64,000 nt of DNA from Salinigranum marinum. Its GTDB lineage: Archaea; Halobacteriota; Halobacteria; Halobacteriales; Haloferacaceae. Below, piece by piece: positions 1-8,296 of this stretch. The notes under the pieces were generated by a model. The model did not search any database and was not told the origin of the DNA. It was given only the letters and a program-made list of their open reading frames with translations. A program made the translations under genes and the position numbers. Location: the NCBI RefSeq assembly GCF_024228675.1, contig NZ_CP100461.1:2291398-2355397 (forward strand), in the 5' to 3' direction. Within the stretch, counting starts at the first letter, position 1, and each line of letters starts with the position of its first letter.

Positions 1-2
1 AT

Positions 3-1595
3 CCGGTAGTGAACAACGACTCGAACACCATGCTGCGGGGTGTGATGCAAGACGTCACCGAGCAAAAACGCCGAGAACGAGAGTTGCGACGGGCGCGACA
101 GCAGTTCGAGACGTTCACCGAGAACGTCGATCAGGGGTTCTTTCTCGTGCCACCGGACTACTCGGAAGTGCTGTTCGTAAACTCGGCCGCCGAGGACCTC
201 TACGGCGTCTCTGAACACGAACTGCGCCGGAACCCGGAGGCGTGGCTCGACATGATTCACCCGGGTGATCTCGACGCGATGGAAACGGACATCGAGCGGC
301 AAATGACGGGGGAGGCGGACTGGCCACAGGTGCAGCAGTTCCGCGTCCGGCACCCCGAGCACGGCACACGGTGGCTTCGGTCGCGGGTCTATCCGATCCG
401 CGACACTGATGGACGGGTCGTGCGACTCGCGGGGATCGCGGCCGACATCACCCCGTTCGAGAAACACAGGCGAAAACTGGAACGGCTTCAGCAGTACACG
501 AGTCAGCTGATCGACGTGTCGGATGCGGCCGAAGCAGCCCGGATCGGTGTCGACGCGGCGATAGACGTCGTCGGGGTGGACTTCTGCCGCATCCAGCTGC
601 AGGGACTCGCACAACGGGCTCCCAACACGCCCCAAGACGAGGCGACCACCCGAGCGGTGACGACGTACGAACGCGCGGCCGAGGCCGGCCCGCTCTCGAC
701 GTTCGCGCGGAACACGTCGACCGGCGAGGCAACCCGGAAACAGACATCTCCGGACGGCGGGACGGTCGACCCAGCGGCGAGGGAGACGCCACTGACCATC
801 CCGCTCGGAACCCACGGCGTGATTGGTGTCTCCGAGATCGATGCAGCCGACTTCGACGAGATCGACACGACCGTTCTGGAACTCCTCGCCGAAGCGCTGT
901 CCGGTGCGCTGTCCCGCGCGGAAGGGATGGCACTCCTCCGTGACCGCGAGCGGGCGCTCGAAGCACAGAACGATCACCTCGAGAAGTTCGCCAGTATCGT
1001 CTCCCACGACCTGCGGAACCCGCTCGGCGTCGCGAACGGCTATCTTGAACTCGCCGAAGAGATGGGAGAGCCCGCGTACTTCGAGAAGACGGCGTCGGCG
1101 CTCGACCGGATGGAGGCACTCGTCGACGATCTATTGACCCTCTCGAAAGCGGGTACCGAGATCGAGGACTCGACCGACTGTGCGCTGTGTGCGGTCGCTC
1201 ACGACGCGTGGAGCTACGTCGAGACGAAGGACGCGGCGGTGCACATAGACGACGGGCTTCCGACGGTCGAGGGCGACGAAAGCCTGCTCACGCAACTGTT
1301 CGAGAACCTCTTTCGCAACGCGGTCGAACACGGCCCCGACGACGTGAGCGTCACCGTCGAACCACTGACGGACCGACAGGGGTTCTACGTGGCAGACGAC
1401 GGGCCCGGCATCCCGCCGGAGAAACGTGAGGAGGTGTTCGAGTACGGCTACACGTCGAGTCCCGACGGCACGGGGTTCGGGCTGGCGATCGTGACCGACC
1501 TCGCCGGCGCACACGGCTGGTCGGTCGACCTCGCAAAGAGCGCGTCTGGGGGTGTGCGCTTCGAGTTCACTCCCACCGAGCGACAGCGTCGGTGA
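3..1595 (+). CDS. PAS-GAF sensor histidine kinase (5' end outside window)
   Basis: Two-component sensor kinase that would autophosphorylate a histidine in response to a PAS/GAF signal. The frame is open to the left edge and the visible sequence begins inside a PAS C-terminal motif (LRGVMQDVTEQKRRE), so the start and at least one more PAS domain lie outside. Counting from the GTG at 9: a PAS domain at about 25-150, a GAF-like segment at about 160-305, HisKA with the phospho-accepting His near 333 (SHDLRNP), then the ATPase with an N box (NLFRNAVEH), a DDGPGIP motif and GTGFGLAI. No transmembrane helix is visible, so a soluble kinase is likely. A MITE follows immediately: its target duplication includes the TGA stop. 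Family assignment is secure; ligand and partner regulator are unknown. Confidence 0.93.
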   Translation, partial: PVVNNDSNTMLRGVMQDVTEQKRRERELRRARQQFETFTENVDQGFFLVPPDYSEVLFVNSAAEDLYGVSEHELRRNPEAWLDMIHPGDLDAMETDIERQMTGEADWPQVQQFRVRHPEHGTRWLRSRVYPIRDTDGRVVRLAGIAADITPFEKHRRKLERLQQYTSQLIDVSDAAEAARIGVDAAIDVVGVDFCRIQLQGLAQRAPNTPQDEATTRAVTTYERAAEAGPLSTFARNTSTGEATRKQTSPDGGTVDPAARETPLTIPLGTHGVIGVSEIDAADFDEIDTTVLELLAEALSGALSRAEGMALLRDRERALEAQNDHLEKFASIVSHDLRNPLGVANGYLELAEEMGEPAYFEKTASALDRMEALVDDLLTLSKAGTEIEDSTDCALCAVAHDAWSYVETKDAAVHIDDGLPTVEGDESLLTQLFENLFRNAVEHGPDDVSVTVEPLTDRQGFYVADDGPGIPPEKREEVFEYGYTSSPDGTGFGLAIVTDLAGAHGWSVDLAKSASGGVRFEFTPTERQRR

Positions 1596-1596
1596 A

Positions 1597-1709
1597 CTAT
1601 AGTAGCGTTTGAAAGAAACCACTCACTCGCTCGGACAGGCCTCTCAGATACCGGCTGTAACGACAGAGATGACGTGATCGGTTGCGAAGAGTTTCAAACG
1701 CTACCATAG
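1597..1709. mobile_element. 113-bp MITE with 18-bp inverted ends and 5-bp target duplication
   Basis: The ends at 1597-1614 and 1692-1709 are inverted repeats matching at 17 of 18 bases (CTATAGTAGCGTTTGAAA against CTATGGTAGCGTTTGAAA). They are flanked by a perfect direct repeat GTGAA at 1592-1596 and 1710-1714. The 77-bp interior has no reading frame, so movement would need a transposase in trans. The left duplication contains the stop codon of the kinase, so the insertion left the protein intact. None of the transposase-bearing elements in this window has these ends. Confidence 0.8.
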
Positions 1710-2006
1710 GTGAAAATTATCTACGATGATAATCCAAAAGTAAAAATTAAACATAGACGGATAGTTCAGAGATATATAAGATGAGGACCGCAGGCATGGG
1801 CGGAGGGACCACGTGACTGCCCGAGTCGGGCCCGACACGACGACGGTCGACGGTGACTCGCCGACGTTCCATTGGGTTCGAGCGAGAGTGAGCGACCGCC
1901 GGGCAGTGTACTCGACCGGCGTGGCGCGGGGAACGGGCGCTCCGTCTGGTGTCGGCACCCGAGCACCGGTCGGTATGCCCCCCCACCGCACACCCCAAGA
2001 GCGACC
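1710..2006 (+). promoter_or_regulatory. AT-rich intergenic region with TATA-like box
   Basis: About 300 bases without a convincing gene. The first 90 bases are much richer in A+T than the surroundings and contain a TATA-like ATATATAA at 1772-1779. The next gene probably starts at the GTG at 2007, which implies a leader of roughly 200 bases. The reading frame is open from a TTG at 1872, but the residues before 2007 are rich in R, P and G and do not look like a domain. Confidence 0.4.
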
Positions 2007-3203
2007 GTGAGCATCACTGTCCCGCGCCGACAGGTCGACTGCCGGACTCGAATCCTCCACGTCGACGACGACCCCGCGTTCGCCGACCTGACCGCGACGT
2101 ATCTCCGACGGGAATCCGACCGGTTCGTCGTCGAGACAGCGACGAACCCAGCGCAGGCCCTCGAGGCGTTCGACCTCGCGGCGTTTGACTGCGTCGTCTC
2201 CGACTTCGACATGCCCGAGCGGAACGGCATCGAGTTCCTCCGGACGGTCCGGACCCGACACCCCGATCTGCCGTTCATCCTATACACGGGAAAGGGGAGC
2301 GAGGATGTCGCGAGCGACGCGATCTCCGCCGGCGTCACCGACTACCTCCAGAAGGGGCGCGGCACGGGGCAGTACGAACTGCTCGCCAACCGCGTCCGAA
2401 ACGCGGTCTCGCAGCACCGTGCCGAGGCGCGGGTCGCCGAAATCGAGTCACGGCTGCGAGAGTTGACCGAAGCGACGTCGGACCTGCTCTGGATGTTCGA
2501 CGGCGACTGGGAGGAACTGCTCTACGTCAACTCCGCGTACGAGGACATCTGGGGAGACACGGTCGACGGCTTGTTCGACGATCCACGGAGTTTTCTCGAT
2601 CAGGTCCATCTGGCGGATCGGAACGATGTCGAGGCGGCGATGGTCGCCGCCTCAGACGGTATACCGGTCGACATTGAGTACCGGGTCACACCCGCCGAGG
2701 AAACACAGCGATGGGTGTGGGTGCAGGCCACTCCGATCGCCGACGACAGCGGGACCGTCACGCGGATTGCCGGCTTCGGGCGCGACATAACCGAGCGGAA
2801 ACGCCGCGAACGACACGCCGCACGGACGGCCACGGTACTGGAAACGGTCGTCGACGAACTGTCGACCGGCGTCCTCGTCGAGAACGTCGACCGGGAGATC
2901 ATCGCGGCGAACGACACGCTCTGTGACCTGTTCGACGTGCCGGTCCAGTGTGAGGACCTCGTCGGCCGTGACTGCGCGCGGGCGGCTGCCGAACTGCGAG
3001 GGCTCTTCGCCGACCCCGACGGCTTCGTCGACCGGATCGAGGAACTCCTCGACCGACGAGAACCTGTGCACGGTGAGCGGCTCCAGTTGGCAGACGGTCG
3101 GACCCTCGAGCGCGATTACATCCCATACACGCTCCCCAAAGGCGCGGCGAACCTGTGGCTTTACCGCGACACGACGGACCAGTCGACCGACGAACGACAC
3201 TGA
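2007..3203 (+). CDS. Response regulator receiver domain with PAS domains, no kinase
   Basis: 398 aa from the GTG at 2007. The receiver domain (about 12-125) has the acidic pair in RILHVDDD, the phospho-acceptor Asp in VVSDFDMPERNG and the conserved Lys in DYLQKG. It is followed by a PAS domain (about 145-275, ending in the DITERKRRER linker) and a second PAS-like segment to the C-terminus. No HisKA or ATPase follows, so this is a haloarchaeal receiver-PAS protein probably acting as a relay or sink for a histidine kinase, plausibly the one just upstream. I chose 2007 because the receiver begins right after it; upstream in-frame codons look non-coding. Soluble, no membrane helix. Confidence 0.85.
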   Translation: MSITVPRRQVDCRTRILHVDDDPAFADLTATYLRRESDRFVVETATNPAQALEAFDLAAFDCVVSDFDMPERNGIEFLRTVRTRHPDLPFILYTGKGSEDVASDAISAGVTDYLQKGRGTGQYELLANRVRNAVSQHRAEARVAEIESRLRELTEATSDLLWMFDGDWEELLYVNSAYEDIWGDTVDGLFDDPRSFLDQVHLADRNDVEAAMVAASDGIPVDIEYRVTPAEETQRWVWVQATPIADDSGTVTRIAGFGRDITERKRRERHAARTATVLETVVDELSTGVLVENVDREIIAANDTLCDLFDVPVQCEDLVGRDCARAAAELRGLFADPDGFVDRIEELLDRREPVHGERLQLADGRTLERDYIPYTLPKGAANLWLYRDTTDQSTDERH

Positions 3204-3261
3204 CTAGCCGGCCGGTGGCGTCGTACCCGTAGTGCAGTGGCTTCTGCGTTTACGGAGATTC

Positions 3262-3283
3262 AAGGAGAAAGCCCCGTGCTTTA
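3262..3283 (+). repeat. Left half of an IS200/605-type right-end hairpin, split by ISH copy 1
   Basis: The sequence AGAAAGCCCCGTGCTTTA is the proximal arm and loop of the hairpin that ends haloarchaeal IS1341-type tnpB elements. The distal part, TTTAGGGCGGGGAGGATGTC, appears on the far side of the inserted element at 4636-4655. TTTA is present on both sides and is the likely target duplication. The parent tnpB is not present here. Confidence 0.65.
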
Positions 3284-4635
3284 CAGTAGACGCCGAACCT
3301 AACTGACGACTCGATTCGTAGTCGTCGATATGGTCGACACAACCGAGGCAAAACAGGTCTTTCGTGCCGCCTCAACCCTCCTCTATCCGGCACTAGGCTT
3401 CGGAATCAAACCGTGTGGAACGTACACGAGAGAAGACTTCGAGCAAGTCCTCTCTCGAATCGCCCTCGATCAGGAGTTCGCCAATACGGGTGGGAAAACC
3501 GTTCATCTGGATCGATCCGAGCCGGTCGACGTCACGTCGACGGCTCGGAACTCACTCGCGAAATCACTGCTCTATCATCTTCGGCATCTCGACGCGGACG
3601 CCATCGACGCCCAGTTCGATGGCGTCCGCGACCGCCTCTTTCAGGTCCTTCGGTCACTCCGGTTGCTTCCTTCTCGTGTCGACGTCGCGATTGACCTCCA
3701 CGAGTGGCGGTTCTACGGCTCAGCCGACACAGACCACGTCCTCATCACCTATCCTGACCTCGGGACGAACCGAGCGTACTGCTTTGCGACGCTCTGTGTC
3801 GTCGCTCCGAGTGTTCGGTTCACTCTTGCTGTCTTACCGATGGACGCGAACGGCTTCCGTGCGAAGCAGGAAGCCGTTCGCTCACTTATCGTCGAAGCGC
3901 GGCGGTACGTGTCGATTAGACACGTCTACCTCGACCGGGGCTTCTACCAGGTCCACGTCGTTGCTGAGTTAGACCGATTAAATGTCGATTACATCGTGCG
4001 TGCGCGGCCGAGTAAGGGGATGAAAGGCCGTCTCAGCGCCGGCGCTGAGACGGTCGTCGACGCCTACCAGATGCAGCGAAAGCGGCCACCGACAGCGTCG
4101 GTTGATGTCACCGTATTTGCTGTGCCACATCGAACGAGTGAGGACGAGCACGTCTGGTTCGTCACGAACCTGAACGTAGCACGTGAGACAGCCAAAGCGT
4201 ACGCGGCGGCGTTCCGCCGCCGCTGGGGAATCGAGACATCGTATCGGCAGATTGGCGACTTCCTGCCGAGAACGTCGTCGCCGACGTTCTCGGTACGATT
4301 GTTCTACTTTCTGTTTGCAGTGTCACTGTACAACCTGTGGGTGTTAGCGAACGCCCTTCTCGCAGGTGGAACGATTCCGAAGAAACCGCCGCTCTCAACG
4401 CGAATCTTCCGGACGTTCGTCCTCTCGACAGACTACGGCTAGCGGCTGAGTCACACCGACCGGGACGACCGGTCAGAACGCCCTCGCAGAGTGGCAACGC
4501 TCGGGACCGCCGCCGAGCGGCGGCGGTCCCCCGGCCTCCGGTTCCGTTCTGTGAGCTTCCGTTCCGGAACTGCCTCACCTGAGCTGCCGAGAGGAACGAA
4601 TTTCCTCCGACCTCAACTTGATTCGGCAACTACTG
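3284..4635 (+). mobile_element. ISH3-family-like insertion sequence, copy 1 (intact transposase)
   Basis: 1352 bp. Terminal repeats CAGTAGACGCCGAA (3284-3297) and TTCGGCAACTACTG (4622-4635) match at 12 of 14 positions as inverted repeats. TTTA flanks both ends. The element contains one transposase gene and about 190 bp of 3' noncoding DNA that includes a strong GC stem-loop (GGACCGCCGCC with GGCGGCGGTCC, about 4505-4530) which could act as a terminator. It sits inside the loop of an IS200/605 end hairpin. Copy 2 at 8297-9647 is close to identical over most of its length. Confidence 0.88.
3330..4442 (+). CDS. ISH3-family-like DDE transposase (intact)
   Basis: 370 aa. It matches what I know of the ISH27/ISH51-type transposases of haloarchaea: candidate catalytic Asp in VDVAIDLHEW, a second in VYLDRGFYQ, and the C-terminal RRRWGIETSYRQIGDFLPR block that carries the Glu. 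The frame is uninterrupted, unlike copy 2. The gene contains at least six perfect or near-perfect hairpins inside the coding sequence (for example 3594-3607 with 3616-3629, 3847-3858 with 3869-3880, the 26-bp palindrome 4028-4053, and 4266-4277 with 4282-4293), far more than expected by chance. This copy could supply transposase in trans to copy 2. The exact IS name is not claimed. Confidence 0.88.
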   Translation: MVDTTEAKQVFRAASTLLYPALGFGIKPCGTYTREDFEQVLSRIALDQEFANTGGKTVHLDRSEPVDVTSTARNSLAKSLLYHLRHLDADAIDAQFDGVRDRLFQVLRSLRLLPSRVDVAIDLHEWRFYGSADTDHVLITYPDLGTNRAYCFATLCVVAPSVRFTLAVLPMDANGFRAKQEAVRSLIVEARRYVSIRHVYLDRGFYQVHVVAELDRLNVDYIVRARPSKGMKGRLSAGAETVVDAYQMQRKRPPTASVDVTVFAVPHRTSEDEHVWFVTNLNVARETAKAYAAAFRRRWGIETSYRQIGDFLPRTSSPTFSVRLFYFLFAVSLYNLWVLANALLAGGTIPKKPPLSTRIFRTFVLSTDYG

Positions 4636-4657
4636 TTTAGGGCGGGGAGGATGTCAA
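4636..4657 (+). repeat. Right half of the IS200/605-type end hairpin
   Basis: TTTAGGGCGGGGAGGATGTC continues the hairpin interrupted at 3283. Its reverse complement is identical to the left flank of ISH copy 2 (8275-8296). The arm (GGGCGGGG) does not pair perfectly with the left half (GCCCCGTGC), so recombination between copies or later mutation is possible. Confidence 0.55.
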
Positions 4658-4670
4658 TGACGACGGCGAC

Positions 4671-5597
4671 GTGGCGTTCCGCATCAGCGCGAAACCCTAC
4701 AAGCACGTCAAGGGCGTCCTCAAAGGCAACGACGCACACCTCGACATTCTCAAGACCGCACTCGAAAGCGACGAGTGGAAGATTGGGACGGCAGAAGCCC
4801 TGTTCCACAACGACAACCCCGAGTTGCACGTCAACGTCACCAACACCGAACAGATCGTTCGAGACAAACAGGAGTCGCAGACGGTTATCGGTGTGGACGT
4901 GAACGAGGACAACGTGGCCCTCACCGTACTCTCCGAGACTGGCGTCGAAGACACGTTGGTTATCGACTTCCCCGAAATCAAGTTCGAGCGCCACCGCTAC
5001 TTCACGATGCGAAAGCGCGTCCAGAACGCGGGGAAAGACAGTATTCACGACACGTTGGAAGGGCGTGAGGAACGGTTTGTCCGTGACCGACTCCACAAGG
5101 TGAGTCGTCACATCGTGGAGTGGAGTCGTCAGTTCGAGAAGCCGTGCATCGTCTTTGAAGACCTCAAAGAAATGCGCGACAGTATCGACTACGGCACGCG
5201 GATGAACCGACGCTTGCACCACCTTCCGTTCCGCGCTCTCCAATACTACACGTCGTACAAAGCGTCTTTCGAGGGCATCCCGACTGCGTGGATTAACCCC
5301 GAGTACACGAGTCAGCGGTGTCCGATGTGTGGACATACGGAGCGTGCGAACCGCAACAAGAAGCGGTTCAAATGTCGAGACTGTAGGCATCAAGATCACA
5401 GCGACCGAGGTGCAAGCGTCAACATCGCCGTGAAAGGCATCGAGAAGTGTCAGGATTGGGATGCGCCTGCTCTCAACAGCCTTCCCGTTGTTCGGAAGGT
5501 GCGACGGCAGGCATCGGGGGCCGTGGACGCCCCGACCGTGACCCATCCGACCGTTCGAGGCTATCAGGCTGATGGTCGGATAGGAGTATCCGACTAA
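4671..5597 (+). pseudogene. tnpB: N-terminally truncated TnpB-like RNA-guided nuclease (IS1341 type)
   Basis: 308 aa remain of a protein that is usually about 400 aa or more. The RuvC-like core is present: Asp in GVDVNEDNVA (near 72), Glu in IVFEDLKEMR (near 163), a zinc ribbon (CPMCGH and CRDC, about 216-244) and the final Asp in DRGASVNIA. The first hundred or so residues, which recognise the target-adjacent motif and guide RNA, are missing; upstream DNA switches directly into an IS200/605 end hairpin. An in-frame extension upstream of 4671 (VNDDGDVAFR) shows that the coding sequence originally began earlier. Likely inactive, although the catalytic half is intact. Confidence 0.8.
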
Positions 5598-5599
5598 CC

Positions 5600-5637
5600 C
5601 ACGGGAAGCCTCGGGGCTTGACCCCGAGGCGGTTCAC
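5600..5637 (+). repeat. tnpB right-end hairpin (guide-RNA 3' region)
   Basis: A perfect 9-bp stem GCCTCGGGG (5608-5616) / CCCCGAGGC (5622-5630) with loop CTTGA lies right after the tnpB stop and is followed by GGTTCAC. In this element class the right end also forms the 3' part of the guide (omega) RNA and the end cleavage site. The same closing GTTCAC follows the hairpins at 38807 and 49071. Confidence 0.7.
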
Positions 5638-5640
5638 AGG

Positions 5641-7500
5641 CTAGCGATGGATACCACCATCTGTTGATGCCATCGCACCCGTTTTGGATGTGTGCACTGA
5701 TGACTCAGCCGCTGCGTCTCCAATCGTGAACCCCGAGAGCAGCCCTTGGAGTTCCTCTGCTTGGTCGGCAAGCGTCTGCGTGTTCTGTGCGATTTGCGTG
5801 AGCGAGGATGCCTGCTCTTCGGCGGCTGCAGAAACGTTCCCGGATTCACCACTTACTTGTTCCGCAGCATCTGCAACCTGGTCAATCATGCTGGCAACTT
5901 CTTCGGTGGAGGCAGCTTGGTCATCTGCCGCAGCGCTAATCTCTTGGATGCCCTGACTCGATCCCTCGACGTTGGCTGCGATGGCTTCTAGCGCGTCAAG
6001 GGCGTCCTCAATCGTTGCAGTCCCCGACGACACGCGATTGCCCATCTGTTGAATGTCTTCGACAGTAGTGTCAGCTGAGGATTGAATATCGGCAATGAGA
6101 GACTCCACCTCTGTAGTCGCCTCAGAGACATCGCTGGCCAGTCCCTTGATTTCATCAGCGACGACGGCGAAGCCCTCGCCAGCTTCACCAGCACTGGCAG
6201 CCTCGATAGAGGCATTTAATGCCAACATGTTCGTCTGTTCGGCAATATCCGTGATCAACTCGACAACCTCGCCAATCTCACCGATTTCGGTTGCGAGTGA
6301 CTCGACCTCCTCGATTGTGCCTCCGGCTTTGTCGTTGATAGCTTCCATTTCGTCCATGGCATCCGTGGCTGCCTCCTGACCACTTTCGCCGAGCTCAGCC
6401 GTTTCTTTTGCTTTTGTAGCCATTTCATCGACAGATGCCGCCACTTCTTCGATCGTCCCTGAGAGGCTTTGCATCTCTCTGGACGCTTGTTGAAGATTCT
6501 CGGACTGTGACTCTGCGTCCGCTGCGATAGCTTGGACCGACTCGCTCACCTGTTCACTGGCGTCTTGGCTTTCTTCTGTCCCGACAGTCACTTCCTCACT
6601 CGCGGTCGCAACCTCGTCGGCGAACGCGCGGGCGGTACCGACTGTTTCCTCGAGTTCGGCCATCATCTCGTTGAACGTGGTGGCGATCTCCGCCATCGCT
6701 TCATTGCCGACAGAGGCGTCCAGCCGACGCGTAAAGTCCCCGTTCGCGCATTCGACCATCACCGACTGATACTCCTCGGCTGTGGCCTCTAATTCTTTGT
6801 TCAGCGCGGCCATTCGTTCTTTCTGCTCAGCGGTCTTCTGTTGTTTCTCTTGGATTTTCTGCCGAGCTTGTTCACGCTGGATCGCAAGAGATTGCCAGAG
6901 GAGCGTGATAGTCGTAGCGAGCATCAGCAGGCCGACCGCGTGGATGCCACCCCAAACAATGGGGTTTTCCATCGCAGCCGGGTGATTGTATACGGTAAAC
7001 CACTCTACGAGCCCGAAGACACTGTGCTGGAGCGCGACATACCCGATTGTGATGGCGAATGGAATCCAATCTTCGTAGAGTGCAACGACGCCGACACCAA
7101 CGAAATACAGGAAGTGTGCCTCGATGAAGCCGCCGGTGAAATACGCGAGGACAGAAGCGTTGACCATGAATCCGACCGCGGACAGAGATGACCTGATCCG
7201 GCGAGGCATCTGTGGGAGTGCAGCGATCACAACCAGTCCAAGAACGAGACCGGTCCCGACGATGGAGTGAAGTAGTGGGACTGCTGGTAGCGTTGCACCG
7301 GTAATCGACTCCGGTCCCTGCATCCGGCTGATAGCGAACACAACTGGGAGAAGTGCTGCAGTAAACAGGACAACTCCGCGATGGCGCTTATTGAACGTCT
7401 CATCGGGGATTTCAGTTCCGTTTGGCGTCCGCTCAATATACTGTCTGAAAGCCGACGATGCTTGGTCCGGCATAACTGTGTTGCAGACAGTCCTTGCCAT
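5641..7500 (-). CDS. Halobacterial transducer (methyl-accepting chemotaxis protein)
   Basis: 619 aa. The N-terminal 200 residues contain about six hydrophobic segments with almost no extracellular domain, pointing to a membrane sensor reading an intramembrane or associated partner signal. A cytoplasmic helix rich in Q, E and K, a HAMP-like segment (about 235-300) and a long signalling coiled coil follow. The CheW/CheA-binding tip is the nearly invariant [30 protein letters not shown]. Glu/Gln pairs suitable for methylation flank it. The start at 7500 is the first of two Mets; MPDQASS ten codons in is an alternative. The stop lies next to the tnpB right end, so the insertion is just outside the gene. 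An AT-rich promoter region lies upstream at 7501-7610. Confidence 0.93.
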   Translation of the reverse strand: MARTVCNTVMPDQASSAFRQYIERTPNGTEIPDETFNKRHRGVVLFTAALLPVVFAISRMQGPESITGATLPAVPLLHSIVGTGLVLGLVVIAALPQMPRRIRSSLSAVGFMVNASVLAYFTGGFIEAHFLYFVGVGVVALYEDWIPFAITIGYVALQHSVFGLVEWFTVYNHPAAMENPIVWGGIHAVGLLMLATTITLLWQSLAIQREQARQKIQEKQQKTAEQKERMAALNKELEATAEEYQSVMVECANGDFTRRLDASVGNEAMAEIATTFNEMMAELEETVGTARAFADEVATASEEVTVGTEESQDASEQVSESVQAIAADAESQSENLQQASREMQSLSGTIEEVAASVDEMATKAKETAELGESGQEAATDAMDEMEAINDKAGGTIEEVESLATEIGEIGEVVELITDIAEQTNMLALNASIEAASAGEAGEGFAVVADEIKGLASDVSEATTEVESLIADIQSSADTTVEDIQQMGNRVSSGTATIEDALDALEAIAANVEGSSQGIQEISAAADDQAASTEEVASMIDQVADAAEQVSGESGNVSAAAEEQASSLTQIAQNTQTLADQAEELQGLLSGFTIGDAAAESSVHTSKTGAMASTDGGIHR

Positions 7501-7610
7501 CTATTTTATTTTTGCCCCCAAATTTCAGTATAGATAACTTCCTTTATTAGATAGCCTAAGTACTTGTTTTGTATAGATATTAGCATTTTTTAATTATAAC
7601 TATACGTTCT
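7501..7610 (-). promoter_or_regulatory. AT-rich promoter region of the transducer gene
   Basis: A strongly A+T-rich stretch immediately upstream of the transducer start with several TATA-like runs. No single TATA/BRE pair stands out, so I mark the region and not a site. Confidence 0.4.
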
Positions 7611-7673
7611 TGTGGTGTCGATTGTCGGTGAGTCCTATCGCAGATTTGATCATGTATTTGAGCGCTTCTTTAC

Positions 7674-7800
7674 TCAACCGCTCTTGGGTAGAGGATTGTT
7701 GGTTAGTTCCGAGCAGTAGCTGGAAGTCACAGCGGGCAAGGGTGACGCACCGCGTCACCCGACGGACGATGATGCCAATCAAGACCGGGCATCGTCGTTG
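7674..7800 (+). mobile_element. Relic of the left end of an ISH4-like (IS1595-family) element
   Basis: 7676-7703 matches the terminal repeat of the intact element at 34231 (CGCTCTTGGG, then TTGTTGGT). 7730-7762 matches its leader: CAGCGGGCAAGGGTGACGC and GCGTCACCCGA are shared, forming the same 9-bp hairpin. A following ATG-led frame closes after about ten codons, and no right end is visible. A solo end or deletion product. The GC-rich stretch 7800-8075 beyond it holds no gene that I can support. Confidence 0.6.
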
Positions 7801-8101
7801 AGCGACTGAAACATCAAAAACAACACGAACTCTGAGGACGGGAACAGGAGACACGGTCCCACGGTCGCCGAACGCGCGACCCGTCCGCTCCCCCCGTTCC
7901 CGGCTGCGAGGGTGCGAAGCGAACCGGCTCCGTCGCACGTCTACCCCAATGGCGGTCGTCGACCGGATGCCTCCTCGGTCGGGTCGGGGCTCCCGACTCA
8001 GTCCCACATCCGCCCGAAGCGACGGGAGTGTACGAACGACGGTAATGATATTTATTCACTTTGTAGTAAAACTTTAATCCGCGAGGCTCCTTGTAGGAAC
8101 T

Positions 8102-8278
8102 GTGAAGCGAATAATCACCCTCCGAAAAGCCCACCGAGGCTTCGACGCGGAGACCGAATTCGAACAGGTCACCAGATACGGTAGCTGGCACCCTGCGGCA
8201 GCCAAACTGGAGACCACGGACAGCCGGTACCGCATCGAAGTGACCCGCGACGAACTCGAACAGTTCTTCGCGGCTTGA
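8102..8278 (+). CDS. Small conserved-looking protein of unknown function (58 aa)
   Basis: GTG at 8102 opens a 58-aa frame beginning VKRIITLRKAHRGFD and ending in RDELEQFFAA. An in-frame TAA at 8075 bounds it upstream. Codon third positions favour G/C throughout and the product is acidic and highly charged, as expected of a real haloarchaeal gene. It lies immediately before the IS200/605 hairpin arm and ISH copy 2; the stop TGA runs into the TGACATCCTCC arm, so its native 3' end may have been replaced. I do not recognise the family with certainty. Confidence 0.5.
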   Translation: MKRIITLRKAHRGFDAETEFEQVTRYGSWHPAAAKLETTDSRYRIEVTRDELEQFFAA

Positions 8279-8296
8279 CATCCTCCCCGCCCTAAA
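8275..8296 (+). repeat. IS200/605-type end hairpin arm, left flank of ISH copy 2
   Basis: TTGACATCCTCCCCGCCCTA is one hairpin arm; the complementary arm AGGGCGGGGCTTTCTCC follows the element at 9651-9667. Together CCCCGCCCT/AGGGCGGGG pair perfectly, placing ISH copy 2 in the apical loop. The same arm reappears beside an ISH-end relic at 41749. Confidence 0.65.

Noticed and set aside
7600-8007. 135-codon frame on the minus strand
   Set aside because: It crosses the ISH4-like relic and is rich in R, S and G without a domain; shadow of GC-rich DNA.
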